A stretch of 32,339 nt of DNA, taken from positions 1-32,339 of the forward strand of contig JASJCW010000039.1 of assembly GCA_030065265.1 (NCBI GenBank), in the 5' to 3' direction. A program made the translations under genes and the position numbers. Positions 1-8,686 of the stretch are shown one piece after another (positions within the stretch are counted from its first letter, which is position 1; each line of letters begins with the position of its first letter). Source of the stretch: Prochloraceae cyanobacterium. GTDB lineage: Bacteria > Cyanobacteriota > Cyanobacteriia > Cyanobacteriales > JASJDA01. The notes beneath the pieces are model-generated. The model did not search any database and was not told the origin of the DNA. It saw nothing but the letters and a program-made list of their open reading frames with translations.

Positions 1-1623
1 TTTACCAGGATCGGACAAGCTTACATTCAAAGACAAGGCTGGTCGAGCGATCGAGTTATCCTCACCCGGGCTGATTTTGAAAAAGCACTGCTACCGCCAG
101 TAGAAATTGACGCATCGGCCTGGGAGGAATTAATTCTCAGCTCGGAACTCAAACAAAACCTTCAAACTACCTTACAACGCTTTTTAAGGTTTTTCCGCGA
201 TCCGATTCCTGGAGTAACCCCCGCCAAAGGAATCCTGCTTTACGGGCCTCCTGGAACGGGCAAAACTCAAGTAGCGAGAGTGTTAGCTAAAGCTGCCGGC
301 TGTCGCTTTATCGACTTATCGATCGCCGAAATGCGCTCTCAATACGTAGGAGAATCGGGCAAAAAACTGACTCAGACTTTCGAGCGGGCTAGACGAGAAG
401 CACCCACTATCCTGTTTATCGACGAGATCGATGCCCTCTTTCCCCAGCGAGATAGTAACGTCTCTCAATACGAGATCGAACTCATCAACCAGCTTTTGCA
501 AGAACTAGACGGTTTTCGCCAAGCAGCAACGGGAGTATTTGTCGTCGGAGCGACTAACTACGTTCAAAGAGTAGACGATGCGGTACTTTCCCGTCTCAAT
601 AAAATAGTCGAAATTCCTTTACCCGCGCAGCCAGAACGAGTAAAAATGTTGCGCTTGTTTGCTAGGGAGATGAAAGTCGAGCCTAATTTTGATTGGGAAC
701 AGATTGCCAGACTGCTGCAAGGCAAATCTGGTCGGGATATTCGACAACTGGTCAGCGAAGTGGGTCAATATGTTAGCGATCGCCCAGAAGCGGATCGCCC
801 TTTAATAATAACTACAGAGGATTTTTGCACCGTACTCGAAGCTAAAGCCCCTCGAGGGGAGCTGACTTGGGACGATGTTATCTTGCCAGCCGAAATTAAA
901 CGAGAATTGCAGCGTTTGCTTAAATTGGTTGCTAACTACGCCCATTTACCCCCAGGAATTAAACCCCCTAAAGGGGCGTTACTCTGTGGAGAACCGGGAA
1001 CGGGTAAAACTCAAATTGCTAGGGTAATGGCTTCCGTATCCAGATTGTACTTTAAAAGCTATGCACCAGCAGAAATTAGGAGCAAATGGGTCGGCCAAAG
1101 TTCCCGAAATTTAGCTGATGTCTTCAATCAAGCGCGCCAAAACGCTCCGGCGATCCTCTTTTTCGATGAAATCGAGTCTTTATTCCCCAATCGCGGCGAT
1201 TTAGGCAGTGATGGTGCCGATTTAGAAAATCAAAACCTCGTCAATCAATTTCTCCAGGAAGTCGATGGCATTCGCGATCGAGCCGGTTACGTATTCGTTT
1301 TAGGTGCGACTAACTATCAAGATAATATCGATGCTGCGGTGCGCTCTCGCTTGCAAAGAGAGATTACAATTCCTTTACCTGGAATAGCAGAGATATTGCA
1401 ATTATTACGCGCTAAAATTCATCCCGATTGGATCTTAGCTGAAGATGTTGACTTGAACGCTTATGCTCGCTCTTCCCTAGGGCGATCGGGTCGCGATCTT
1501 GCTGCTGGGGTAGAAACGGCAGCTCAATTAGCTTTTGAAGATTGGACTGAAGGTTGTTTGCGCATCTGCGATCGGCATTTTCGGCAAGCTTTTGCTCTCT
1601 CGAACAGAGATTATAGCAACTGA
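1..1623 (+). CDS. Tandem AAA+ ATPase (5' truncated by window edge)
   Basis: The reading frame is open from base 1, so this is the 3' part of a larger gene. Two classic AAA+ modules are visible. The first has Walker A GPPGTGKT at 244-267, Walker B ILFIDEID with the Asp-Glu at 421-426, and a sensor/arginine stretch ending SRLNKIVEIPLP. The second has Walker A GEPGTGKT at 988-1011, Walker B ILFFDEIE with Asp-Glu at 1165-1170, and SRLQREITIPLP. Family members of this Cdc48/FtsH-like type form hexamers that remodel or unfold proteins. The substrate cannot be told from sequence. The first ~33 residues (IGQAY...LTRADFEKALLPP) resemble the lid end that joins module one to module two (VGQYV...ITTEDFCTVLEAK), so a further AAA+ module probably lies upstream. 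The stop is TGA at 1621. No neighbour on the same strand follows. Confidence 0.9.
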   Translation, partial: FTRIGQAYIQRQGWSSDRVILTRADFEKALLPPVEIDASAWEELILSSELKQNLQTTLQRFLRFFRDPIPGVTPAKGILLYGPPGTGKTQVARVLAKAAGCRFIDLSIAEMRSQYVGESGKKLTQTFERARREAPTILFIDEIDALFPQRDSNVSQYEIELINQLLQELDGFRQAATGVFVVGATNYVQRVDDAVLSRLNKIVEIPLPAQPERVKMLRLFAREMKVEPNFDWEQIARLLQGKSGRDIRQLVSEVGQYVSDRPEADRPLIITTEDFCTVLEAKAPRGELTWDDVILPAEIKRELQRLLKLVANYAHLPPGIKPPKGALLCGEPGTGKTQIARVMASVSRLYFKSYAPAEIRSKWVGQSSRNLADVFNQARQNAPAILFFDEIESLFPNRGDLGSDGADLENQNLVNQFLQEVDGIRDRAGYVFVLGATNYQDNIDAAVRSRLQREITIPLPGIAEILQLLRAKIHPDWILAEDVDLNAYARSSLGRSGRDLAAGVETAAQLAFEDWTEGCLRICDRHFRQAFALSNRDYSN

Positions 1624-1686
1624 ACTATAGATTAGGACACTAATTGTCAAAGCAGAGAATAGTTAGTAGTTAGTAGGTAGTAGGTA

Positions 1687-1821
1687 ATACCATTTCTATT
1701 TAATATTGTTACAGTTGGGGGGTCAGAGGTCAGAGAGGTCGTCGCTGCGCTCCTCGTGCCGCAAGCGGGGCAGAGGTCAGGATAACATCGTATTTGTAGC
1801 CTCATTTTTCAGAAATGGTAT
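1687..1821. mobile_element. MITE-like element with 11-bp terminal inverted repeats
   Basis: ATACCATTTCT at 1687-1697 is the exact reverse complement of AGAAATGGTAT at 1811-1821, which encloses 135 bases. The interior has repeated GGTCAGAG units, a GC-rich block unlike the AT-rich flanks, and a small hairpin CCGCAAGCGG at 1759-1768. It encodes no protein. This is the form of a non-autonomous miniature inverted-repeat element. I see no clear target-site duplication, and no transposase is present in the window to pair it with. Confidence 0.45.
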
Positions 1822-1983
1822 AAAATCAGCTTGCTAATTCAATCGTTAGTTCAATTACTTGCTATCCATTTATTGTAGATGCTTTATGTATAGCAAACAT
1901 TTAGTGATTTGATATAACAGATAAAATTGTCATAACCTTTACTTCAACTGCTACAAAAGAAAGTTTTTCGATCGGGCTGTTTC

Positions 1984-2019
1984 AAAAGAAAAATGCTGAC
2001 TCCGTCGGGGGAGAAAGCA
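1984..2019 (-). terminator. Rho-independent terminator after the RND permease
   Basis: Read on the minus strand, TGCT-TT-CTCC, a six-base loop, then GGAG-TC-AGCA forms an interrupted stem that runs directly into a T-rich tract (TTTTTCTTTT). It lies about 70 bases past the permease stop codon and points the right way. Confidence 0.5.
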
Positions 2020-2087
2020 CTGATACCCATTTCCCAAATAATGCTACAGATCGATTTTCCGAATCTTTTTCCTTCCTCTTGCCTTTC

Positions 2088-5000
2088 CTAACTCTCTTCT
2101 AGCTTAGAGATCCTCGGTTGTTCTAAATTTTCTCGATTTCTAACATAATCAGATGTAATAGAAGAAGCAACAGATCTTGACGATGGGCGATCGCTTGGAG
2201 GAGGAGAATTAGGTGGTCGATTGTTAAACAAGGAATCGGCTAAGGATTTAATCACGACATAAAGTATGGGTACGATTAAGAAACTGAGTGCTGTGGCAAC
2301 TAAAAGACCGCCAAATACCGTAGTACCGACAGACCAACGACTAGCCGAACCCGCACCAGTCGCAATAACTAGGGGGAAAAAGCCCATCAAAGAAGAAATT
2401 GCCGTCATTAAAATCGGTCTAAACCTTTGTTCTGCGGCTTTGATTGCAGCTTGTCGGATATTCAATCCTTGTTCTCGAGCTTGATTGGCGTATTCAACGA
2501 TTAAAATTGCGTTTTTACTTGCCAAACCGATTAACATTACCAAACCAACTTGCGCGTAAACATCTAAAGTCAGACCGCGCAAAAAGAGAAAAACTAATGC
2601 CCCCAGCACGGCTAAAGGTACGGTTAGCATGATGATAATCGGATCGATGTAGCTTTCGTATTGAGCGGCTAAGACGAGGAAAACTACAGTTAAACCTAAA
2701 ATAAAGATAATCAGAGATTGATTTCCAGAAGCTAATTGTTCTTTAGCCGTTCCGATCCAATCTCTCCCAACGCTGGGAAGTGCTTCTTGTTGATAAGTTT
2801 GCTCCATAGCTTGCAGTGCTTGACCGGAACTAAAACCAGGTGCGGCTTGTCCTTGAATAGTAATCGAGCGAAATAAATTGTGATGGTTGATCGTAACGGG
2901 GCCGGTAATTCTTTCTTGACTAACTATTTCGTCTAAACTAATCATCTGGCCGTCATTAGAACGGACGTAAAATTTGGCAATATCTTGAGGATTATCGCGA
3001 AATTCTGGTTCTGCTTGGGCGTAAACTCGATAACTGCGCTGGCCGAAGGTAAAATCATTGATGTATTGAGAGCCTAAATAAGTGCCCAAAGTTTCCATCG
3101 CGTCGTCAAAATCTATATTGAGGGCTTTGAGCCGATCGCGATCGATATTTAATTTAATTTGGGGGGTATTGGCTGTAAATTGGGTGAACACGCCTGCTAG
3201 ACTGTTATTTTGGTTGGCTGCGCCGATTATGGCGTTAGCATTAGTTAGTAGGTCGTTGATTTCTAGTTGACCGCCACTGCGATCGGTTAGTTGCATTTCA
3301 AAGCCCCCAAAGCTACTTAAACCTCTCACTGGGGGAGCATTAAAACAAATTACTAAAGCTTCGTCTATTCTTTGGGCAAATTCTCCGTTTAATTTAGCCA
3401 CAATTTCTTGCGCGCTCTGACCTTTTCCAGTGCGTTCGCTCCAATTTTTAAAGGAGACAAAAAATAGACCTCGGTTGGGACTGCTACCTGCAAAGCTAAA
3501 TCCGCTCAACATGAAGGTACTTCTAACTTCGGGTAGTTCTTGAATGATTTTGTCGGCTTTATCGATTACTTTTTGAGTGTAATTTAAGGATACGCCTTCT
3601 GGTGCTTGAACTATTCCCAAAATATAGCCTTGGTCTTCTTCGGGAACGAAACCACTAGGAACGATTTGGAACATCCACACTGTTAAGACTAGGGATGCGG
3701 CAAATATGGCTATGATGGCGTAGCGGATTTTAACAAAAAATTCAACTAGGCGGCGATATGCGTCGGTTATTTTGGCTAAAACACTGTTAAATAGATCGAA
3801 AAAATTACTTAAAATCCCTCTTCGGTTTTCAGCATTCCGCCGCAATAAAATCCCTGCCATACTGGGGGAAAAAGTGAGCGCGTTGAAGGTAGAAAAGAGA
3901 ACGGTGAAAGCGATGGTTAAAGTAAATTGTTGGTAAATTTTTCCTGTAGTTCCAGGGAAAAATGCCACTGGAATGAAGACAGCAAATAAGACTAAAGAAG
4001 TCGAAACAACTGCACCGCTCAGCTCGTTCATTGCGTCGATCGCCGCTAAACGAGGGCGCATTCCTGAATTGATTTTAGTTGCGATCGCTTCGACAACTAC
4101 GATCGCATCGTCTACAACCAAACCGGAGGCGAGAATACAACCGAAGAGGGTTAAAGTATTGATTGAAAATCCCGCTACTAACAACAATGCCATTGCACCG
4201 ATCAAAGAAATCGGAATTGCGATCGCGGGAATGATGGTGGCGCGCCAATCTTGAAGAAAAATAAACAGAATTAGCACCACTAAGCAGATCGCTTGCAGCA
4301 GGGTAATAAATACTTCGGATAAAGATACTTTCACGAAATCGGTGGTATCGAATACCATACTGGTTTTGAAGTTCGGGGGAAAGTTTTGCTCTAGTTCTGC
4401 CATTAATTCTTTAATTCTTTCGGCTACGTCTAAAGCGTTACTTCCCGGTAAAAGATAAACCCCGATCCCTACTCCTGGCTTGCTGTTAGTTTGTACGGCT
4501 TGGCTGTAGTTTTCTGCACCTAATTCAGCTCTACCGACATCTTTGATTTTGACTAGAGTGCCTTCTTCTCCAACTTCTAAAACTGTTTCTTCAAATTCTG
4601 CGGCATCTTTAAACCGGCCGCCATCGACTCTAACGGTAAGTTCGTAGGTTTGGTCTGGTGGTGCTGGCTGTCCGCCAATGCTTCCTGCGGCTACTTGAAG
4701 GTTTTGTTCCCTAATCGCGCTAGTTACGTCGGTTGCGGTGAGGTTGCGGGCAGCTAATGCGTCGGGATCTAACCAGAGGCGCATTGCATAGGTTCTTTCG
4801 CCAAATATTTGCACGCTGCCAACACCATTTACCCTTCTGAGGGCATCGACAACGAATAGATCGACGTAGTTGCTCAGAAATAAATCTTCGTAAGCTTCGT
4901 TTTCCGCATAAAAGCGATAGACTAACAACAGGGAAGGCGAAGATGCTTCGACTTGAACCCCCAACCTTTGGACGCTGTCAGGCAGTCGCGGCGTTGCTCG

Positions 5001-5348
5001 GTCTACTCTGTTTTTTACGTCTACTTGTGCTAGATCTTTATCTCTGCTAGCGTCAAAAAATACTTGAATGTTGCTTTGACCGTTATTGCTACTGTTGGAA
5101 GTGATGTATCTCATCCCTTCTACGCCATTTACTTCCCGTTCGATAACGTTAGTAACGGTTTTCTCTACGGTTTCTGCATCCGCTCCGGTATAGTTTGATT
5201 GAATGGTTATTTGGGTCAGTGCTAGGGGTGGGAGTTGTTCGATCGGTAATGATGGAATGGAGATTAGCCCAACTAGCAAGATTAATAAACTACAAACCGT
5301 GGTTAGAACCGGACGTTTAATAAACGTATCTGCGATCGATAAGAGCAT
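2088..5348 (-). CDS. HAE1-family RND efflux permease (AcrB-like)
   Basis: At 1086 residues it has the length of a full hydrophobe/amphiphile efflux (HAE1) RND transporter, a trimeric inner-membrane proton antiporter that expels hydrophobic compounds through an adaptor and an outer-membrane channel. The N-terminus (ADTFIKRPVLTTVCSLL) is the usual first helix following the FIxRP motif. The transmembrane helix-4 pair Asp413-Asp414 (GLVVDDAIVVVE) and the helix-10 lysine in LASKNAILIVEYAN give the proton relay. Two large periplasmic loops follow helices 1 and 7. A Pro/Ser-rich hydrophilic tail of about 45 residues (RPPNSPPPSDRPSSRS...) extends past the last helix. It sits 208 bases downstream of its adaptor gene on the same strand, as in acrAB-type operons. 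No TolC-like gene is in the window. The drug substrate cannot be predicted. Confidence 0.95.
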   Translation of the reverse strand: MLLSIADTFIKRPVLTTVCSLLILLVGLISIPSLPIEQLPPLALTQITIQSNYTGADAETVEKTVTNVIEREVNGVEGMRYITSNSSNNGQSNIQVFFDASRDKDLAQVDVKNRVDRATPRLPDSVQRLGVQVEASSPSLLLVYRFYAENEAYEDLFLSNYVDLFVVDALRRVNGVGSVQIFGERTYAMRLWLDPDALAARNLTATDVTSAIREQNLQVAAGSIGGQPAPPDQTYELTVRVDGGRFKDAAEFEETVLEVGEEGTLVKIKDVGRAELGAENYSQAVQTNSKPGVGIGVYLLPGSNALDVAERIKELMAELEQNFPPNFKTSMVFDTTDFVKVSLSEVFITLLQAICLVVLILFIFLQDWRATIIPAIAIPISLIGAMALLLVAGFSINTLTLFGCILASGLVVDDAIVVVEAIATKINSGMRPRLAAIDAMNELSGAVVSTSLVLFAVFIPVAFFPGTTGKIYQQFTLTIAFTVLFSTFNALTFSPSMAGILLRRNAENRRGILSNFFDLFNSVLAKITDAYRRLVEFFVKIRYAIIAIFAASLVLTVWMFQIVPSGFVPEEDQGYILGIVQAPEGVSLNYTQKVIDKADKIIQELPEVRSTFMLSGFSFAGSSPNRGLFFVSFKNWSERTGKGQSAQEIVAKLNGEFAQRIDEALVICFNAPPVRGLSSFGGFEMQLTDRSGGQLEINDLLTNANAIIGAANQNNSLAGVFTQFTANTPQIKLNIDRDRLKALNIDFDDAMETLGTYLGSQYINDFTFGQRSYRVYAQAEPEFRDNPQDIAKFYVRSNDGQMISLDEIVSQERITGPVTINHHNLFRSITIQGQAAPGFSSGQALQAMEQTYQQEALPSVGRDWIGTAKEQLASGNQSLIIFILGLTVVFLVLAAQYESYIDPIIIMLTVPLAVLGALVFLFLRGLTLDVYAQVGLVMLIGLASKNAILIVEYANQAREQGLNIRQAAIKAAEQRFRPILMTAISSLMGFFPLVIATGAGSASRWSVGTTVFGGLLVATALSFLIVPILYVVIKSLADSLFNNRPPNSPPPSDRPSSRSVASSITSDYVRNRENLEQPRISKLEES

Positions 5349-5556
5349 TTGTTAAATTGTAGGGGTTTGATCCGATTGTTGTTAGTTTTTTTGTTTGTAT
5401 TTTGGCTTTTAAAGGCGAAGTAATTTGGAGATTAACTTTCAAACCAAGAAGAGAAACGATCGGGCTAATAGTCGTTTTAACTAGTAATTTCCCTCTTTTT
5501 TCTGACTCGAATTAAAACGGCGATCGCTCCCAATTTTAAGTTTTTTCAGCTCTGGC

Positions 5557-6771
5557 TCATTCAACTGCTGGTGTAATTTTTGCTTCGTGTCTTAATTTAA
5601 TAATGTTAGTCACGGCAATATTTTCTCCCGGTGTAATTCCTTCAATTACTCGATAATTACTCCCTTGAATCGGGCCTAATCTTACTGGTTTTTGAAGCAC
5701 TTTTTCGTTATTTTCTGCTGCGACAAAGACAAAGTTTTGACCTCCGAGACGAGAAACAGATACCGTCGGAATTAAAATTCCCGGCTCTTCTTTCCAAATT
5801 ATTTTAGCACTGACAAATTGTCGATCTCTTAAGATTCTATTATTATTAATAAACCGCGCTTTAACTAGTATATTTTGCAAGCTACTATCTACGGTTGGCG
5901 AGATAAAATCTACTTGTCCTCTGGCTAAAATCTCCCTGCTGTTAGGGTCGATTAATTCTACGGGTAAACCTATTTTTAAATCCCTAGATCTGGCCACTGG
6001 AACTGAAATTCTCAAATCCAGATAATCATTTTGAGTAATTGTTGTTATCGTCGATTGGGTATTAACAAAATCCCCTTGTTTGACGGAAACATCGCCGACT
6101 ACACCGCTAATCGGAGCTAATACTTGGCTGAATTGTAAGGTCGCGCTATCTAATCTAACTTGCGCTCTGGCTTGCTTGTATTGAGCCGTAGCTTGGTCTA
6201 AGTTAGCTTTAGCTGCTTCAATGTCATCTTTAGCTTGCTGGAGGTCTGCTTTGGCTGCTACTATATCTCGTTGAGATACCTCTAATTCTCTTCTTTCTAA
6301 GACTCCCGAATCGACTAAATTTTGATTGCGCTTGAAATCTGCTTCTGCTAAATTCAAATCTGCTGAAGCTTTAGCCGATCGCGATCGAGCCGCTTGTAAT
6401 TGAGCTTTGGCTGATTCTTGGGATGCTTGAGCTGCATTCGCACTGGCGATCGCCGTTTCAACTCTAGCCCGATCGCGATCGGGTTTTAATTGTAAAATTG
6501 GCGTTCCTTTGGCTACTCTTTGACCGCTTCTAACATATATATTGACTATACGTCCTTCTGTTTCTGGCTGCAGCGTTACTCTATCTTCGGCTTCTAAAGT
6601 TCCTAAAAAAGTCGAACTATCTTCGATCGTTCCAGTTTCCACTGTTGCTAACCTTACTGGTACTGCTTGGTTGCCAAATTGGCCTTGGCTGTTGGGATTT
6701 TGACCGCAAGCACCAGTAACAATTCCACTCAAGATCGCTGCTGCGAGTATATTTCTATTTACTTTCATCAC
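5557..6771 (-). CDS. RND efflux periplasmic adaptor (membrane fusion lipoprotein)
   Basis: This 404-residue protein starts with a lipoprotein signal (basic MMKVNR, hydrophobic run, lipobox VTGAC with Cys22), so it should be lipid-anchored and face the periplasm. It then shows the AcrA/HlyD layout: a first lipoyl half near residues 60-95 (ILQLKPDRDRARVETAI), a long Ala/Gln/Lys-rich alpha-hairpin coiled coil around residues 95-205, the second lipoyl half (VLAPISGVVGDVSVKQGDFV), then beta-barrel and membrane-proximal domains ending near KITPAVE. It would bridge the RND pump encoded just downstream to an outer-membrane channel encoded elsewhere. The ATG at 6769-6771 has a second ATG as the first in-frame repeat (MMK), so either Met may be used. 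A local inverted repeat lies about 33 bases upstream. Confidence 0.93.
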   Translation of the reverse strand: MMKVNRNILAAAILSGIVTGACGQNPNSQGQFGNQAVPVRLATVETGTIEDSSTFLGTLEAEDRVTLQPETEGRIVNIYVRSGQRVAKGTPILQLKPDRDRARVETAIASANAAQASQESAKAQLQAARSRSAKASADLNLAEADFKRNQNLVDSGVLERRELEVSQRDIVAAKADLQQAKDDIEAAKANLDQATAQYKQARAQVRLDSATLQFSQVLAPISGVVGDVSVKQGDFVNTQSTITTITQNDYLDLRISVPVARSRDLKIGLPVELIDPNSREILARGQVDFISPTVDSSLQNILVKARFINNNRILRDRQFVSAKIIWKEEPGILIPTVSVSRLGGQNFVFVAAENNEKVLQKPVRLGPIQGSNYRVIEGITPGENIAVTNIIKLRHEAKITPAVE

Positions 6772-7235
6772 AAAAATTCACATAAAAATATCTGGCTATT
6801 ATGACAAAGATATACCTTTGTGGAGTCTTATCTCGACTGTCTGTGCTTAATAATACATTTAATTTTTAAGCCTGGAATAAAAGTATACGATATTTAGCAA
6901 TGGTTGTATTTTTGTTCTGATTATTTATTAATAATAGTAAATTTTTTTTAAAAAATAGTCTGCCTAGAACAATTTAATCTTCATAGTAACTTTAACACGA
7001 TCGCAAGCACGATCCGATCCAGTCGGCTAATTGTTACTAAAAATTAATTTTGTTATTACAATTAAAATGGCGATCGAATTTGTTAGCTCCTATTTTTCTA
7101 TCGAGGGAACTTCAATTAATTTATCAAAGCGAATTAATGCAGGCGATCGCTCTTTATTCGAGGGATAATATTCGATTTTATTGCAATTTTTTTGATAAGC
7201 TAACAACTAAATCCTAGTTGCGATCGCCTTATTTT
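6772..7235. other. AT-rich spacer upstream of the efflux adaptor
   Basis: No gene is supported in these 464 bases. They must hold the promoter of the efflux operon and the 3' end of the kptA-GNAT transcript, both on the minus strand. I cannot pick out a convincing -35/-10 pair. Visible elements are HIP1-type GCGATCGC sites near 7143 and 7221 and a short inverted repeat at 6804-6821. Confidence 0.6.
6804..6821. promoter_or_regulatory. Short inverted repeat ahead of the efflux adaptor
   Basis: ACAAAG at 6804-6809 and CTTTGT at 6816-6821 form a 6-bp dyad with a 6-base spacer, about 33 bases before the adaptor start. RND operons are often repressed from such dyads, but no regulator gene is adjacent and the arms are short, so this is only a candidate operator. 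Confidence 0.2.
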
Positions 7236-8081
7236 TTATTTTAAAAAACTATATTCGTTCCAATCGGATACGGGTTCGTAGCCAATTTGACGATAAATAT
7301 TATTCGAGGTAGGATTAGCTAAATCAGTGAATAATAAGCAGTATTTAAAGCCGCGATCTAATAATTTTTGACTCAGCTCGGCTACCATCGCAGTAGCATA
7401 ACCTTTTCTACGATATTCTGGAGGGGTATAAACGGGGCCTATGTCAGCAGAATTCAATGTAGATCTAGATGCATTAACAAAGGAAACAAATTGCTTGTTA
7501 TCTTGCCAAAAATAGACATTTTTTTCTTTCAAATAGCGATCGACTTCTTTATTAATATTTACTGGAACTGTTCCAGTTGCTTCTCGATAAAATTTTTCTG
7601 CCCAGTCTAACAATATATCTCGATTTTCTTGATTTGCTAAGGCAAGATGTCCTTTTGCTTTTGCGATCGATCGAACTTTTTCCAATTTATGAATCCGCAG
7701 TTTCATAGATATTTGACAATCTCGACCCGTTAAATGTTTCCAAATTTTTACAAAGATTTCAGTCTCTTTTTTTAAACCAGTCACTCCTGGTATTTCTGGA
7801 TTCTTTTTATATACATCTTCGGCTATTTTTTCTAATGCTGTTAAATCTTTGACCTGAGAAACGATTAAATTTCGCGGTGGAGTTCTTAATGCAACTGCAA
7901 CAACACGATCGTTATTTTCTACTATTGCTAAATAGGGACTATTTTCAGGGTAATATTGAGGATTATCGGCCAATCTTTTAGCAATGCAAAGTAGCAAAGA
8001 GTGAATCAATTCTTTTTCTAGAAGATATTCTCGAGCGCGATCGAAAAATTCTCGAGTATCTTGAAAACGATTTAATTTCAT
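7236..8081 (-). CDS. GNAT-family N-acetyltransferase
   Basis: The 281-residue protein carries a C-terminal GNAT fold. Motif A is visible as VYTPPEYRRKGYATAMVAEL, with the acetyl-CoA pyrophosphate loop RRKGYA. It is followed by LFTDLANPTSNNIYRQIGYEPV, the usual motif-B region with its Asn and Tyr. The N-terminal half (to about residue 130) matches the long variable region of GNAT proteins of the COG3393 type. The acceptor substrate is unknown. The ATG lies only 33 bases past the kptA stop, in the same direction, inside the end of a 12-bp tandem repeat, and no Shine-Dalgarno is visible. The two genes are probably co-transcribed. Confidence 0.85.
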   Translation of the reverse strand: MKLNRFQDTREFFDRAREYLLEKELIHSLLLCIAKRLADNPQYYPENSPYLAIVENNDRVVAVALRTPPRNLIVSQVKDLTALEKIAEDVYKKNPEIPGVTGLKKETEIFVKIWKHLTGRDCQISMKLRIHKLEKVRSIAKAKGHLALANQENRDILLDWAEKFYREATGTVPVNINKEVDRYLKEKNVYFWQDNKQFVSFVNASRSTLNSADIGPVYTPPEYRRKGYATAMVAELSQKLLDRGFKYCLLFTDLANPTSNNIYRQIGYEPVSDWNEYSFLK

Positions 8082-8091
8082 TGTCTATTTT

Positions 8092-8133
8092 GATTTTTAG
8101 TTTGATTTTTAGTTTAATTTTTAGTTTGATTTT
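8092..8133. repeat. 12-bp tandem repeat across the kptA stop codon
   Basis: Three and a half copies of GATTTTTAGTTT run from 8092 to 8133. Units begin at 8092, 8104, 8116 and 8128. The third unit starts with A instead of G, which on the minus strand turns a CAA codon into the TAA stop of kptA. The repeat spans the 3' end of kptA and most of the spacer to the GNAT gene. Confidence 0.85.
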
Positions 8134-8686
8134 CATGCAAAACTGTTATGTATTTTGCCGGAACTTTATCTACTAACCAAACGCCATTTTCAGAACGATA
8201 AAAATTATGCCCTTCTTCGTGCATTATTAAAGAATCAATGACTAATATTACCGGACGACCGTGCCTCATTCCTACTCTTCTAGCCGTTTCTCGATCTAAT
8301 GATAAATGAACGTGATGGCGAGACATTTTTAATAACCCTGTTTCGAGGATTGAATCGAGAGATTTTTTAGCAGTACCGTGATATAGTATTCGAGGTGGTA
8401 ATATCGGCTCTAACTGTAAGTCAATTTCTACACTATGTCCTTGATTGGCTCTAATTAGCCGCTCGCTAGGATCGAAAGAAAATCTTTTTTTATCGTTATT
8501 GATTACTACTTCGTTTAATTCTTCGCGGGTAATGGGAAAATTATTAGCAATGCAAGCAAGAAGAAGATCTTCTATTGCTACCCAACCTCCAGGTAATAAA
8601 TTTAAGCCCAGTCTCTCTGGTTGGTGGCGAAGGTGTTTGCTAAGATACTTGCTAAGTTTAACCGATCGAGGTGTGTTTCTTGGCAT
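8114..8686 (-). CDS. kptA: RNA 2'-phosphotransferase (Tpt1/KptA family)
   Basis: KptA/Tpt1 enzymes move an internal RNA 2'-phosphate onto NAD+, releasing nicotinamide and ADP-ribose 1'',2''-cyclic phosphate. Their bacterial substrate is uncertain because bacteria lack the yeast-type tRNA splicing that makes such phosphates. The family signatures are all present: SKYLSKHLRHQPERLGL, IRANQGHS (residues 78-85), LYHGT, HHVHLS, RRVGMRHGRP and FYRSENGVWLVDKVP. I start at the ATG at 8684-8686 (MPRNTPRSVKLSKYL, 190 aa). A longer frame would need a TTG five codons earlier and adds nothing conserved. The last residues (NQTKN) are written by a 12-bp tandem repeat, one variant copy of which supplies the stop. 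It precedes the GNAT gene by 33 bases. Confidence 0.93.
   Translation of the reverse strand: MPRNTPRSVKLSKYLSKHLRHQPERLGLNLLPGGWVAIEDLLLACIANNFPITREELNEVVINNDKKRFSFDPSERLIRANQGHSVEIDLQLEPILPPRILYHGTAKKSLDSILETGLLKMSRHHVHLSLDRETARRVGMRHGRPVILVIDSLIMHEEGHNFYRSENGVWLVDKVPAKYITVLHENQTKN

Larger units (their letters stand above)
1624..2087. other. Gene-free spacer between AAA+ ATPase and RND operon
   Basis: I see no credible coding region in these 464 bases. From left to right it holds a short GTTAGTA/GTAGGTA simple repeat near 1660-1686, a MITE-like inverted-repeat element at 1687-1821, an AT-rich stretch, and a minus-strand terminator hairpin at 1984-2019 that serves the efflux operon. Confidence 0.7.

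Noticed and set aside
2266..4254. Plus-strand frames inside the RND permease gene
   Set aside because: They are shadows of the permease reading frame, with no start signals or family resemblance.
7200..7235. Hairpin AACTA/TAGTT as terminator of the GNAT gene
   Set aside because: Five AT-rich pairs without a following T run; not enough to call.
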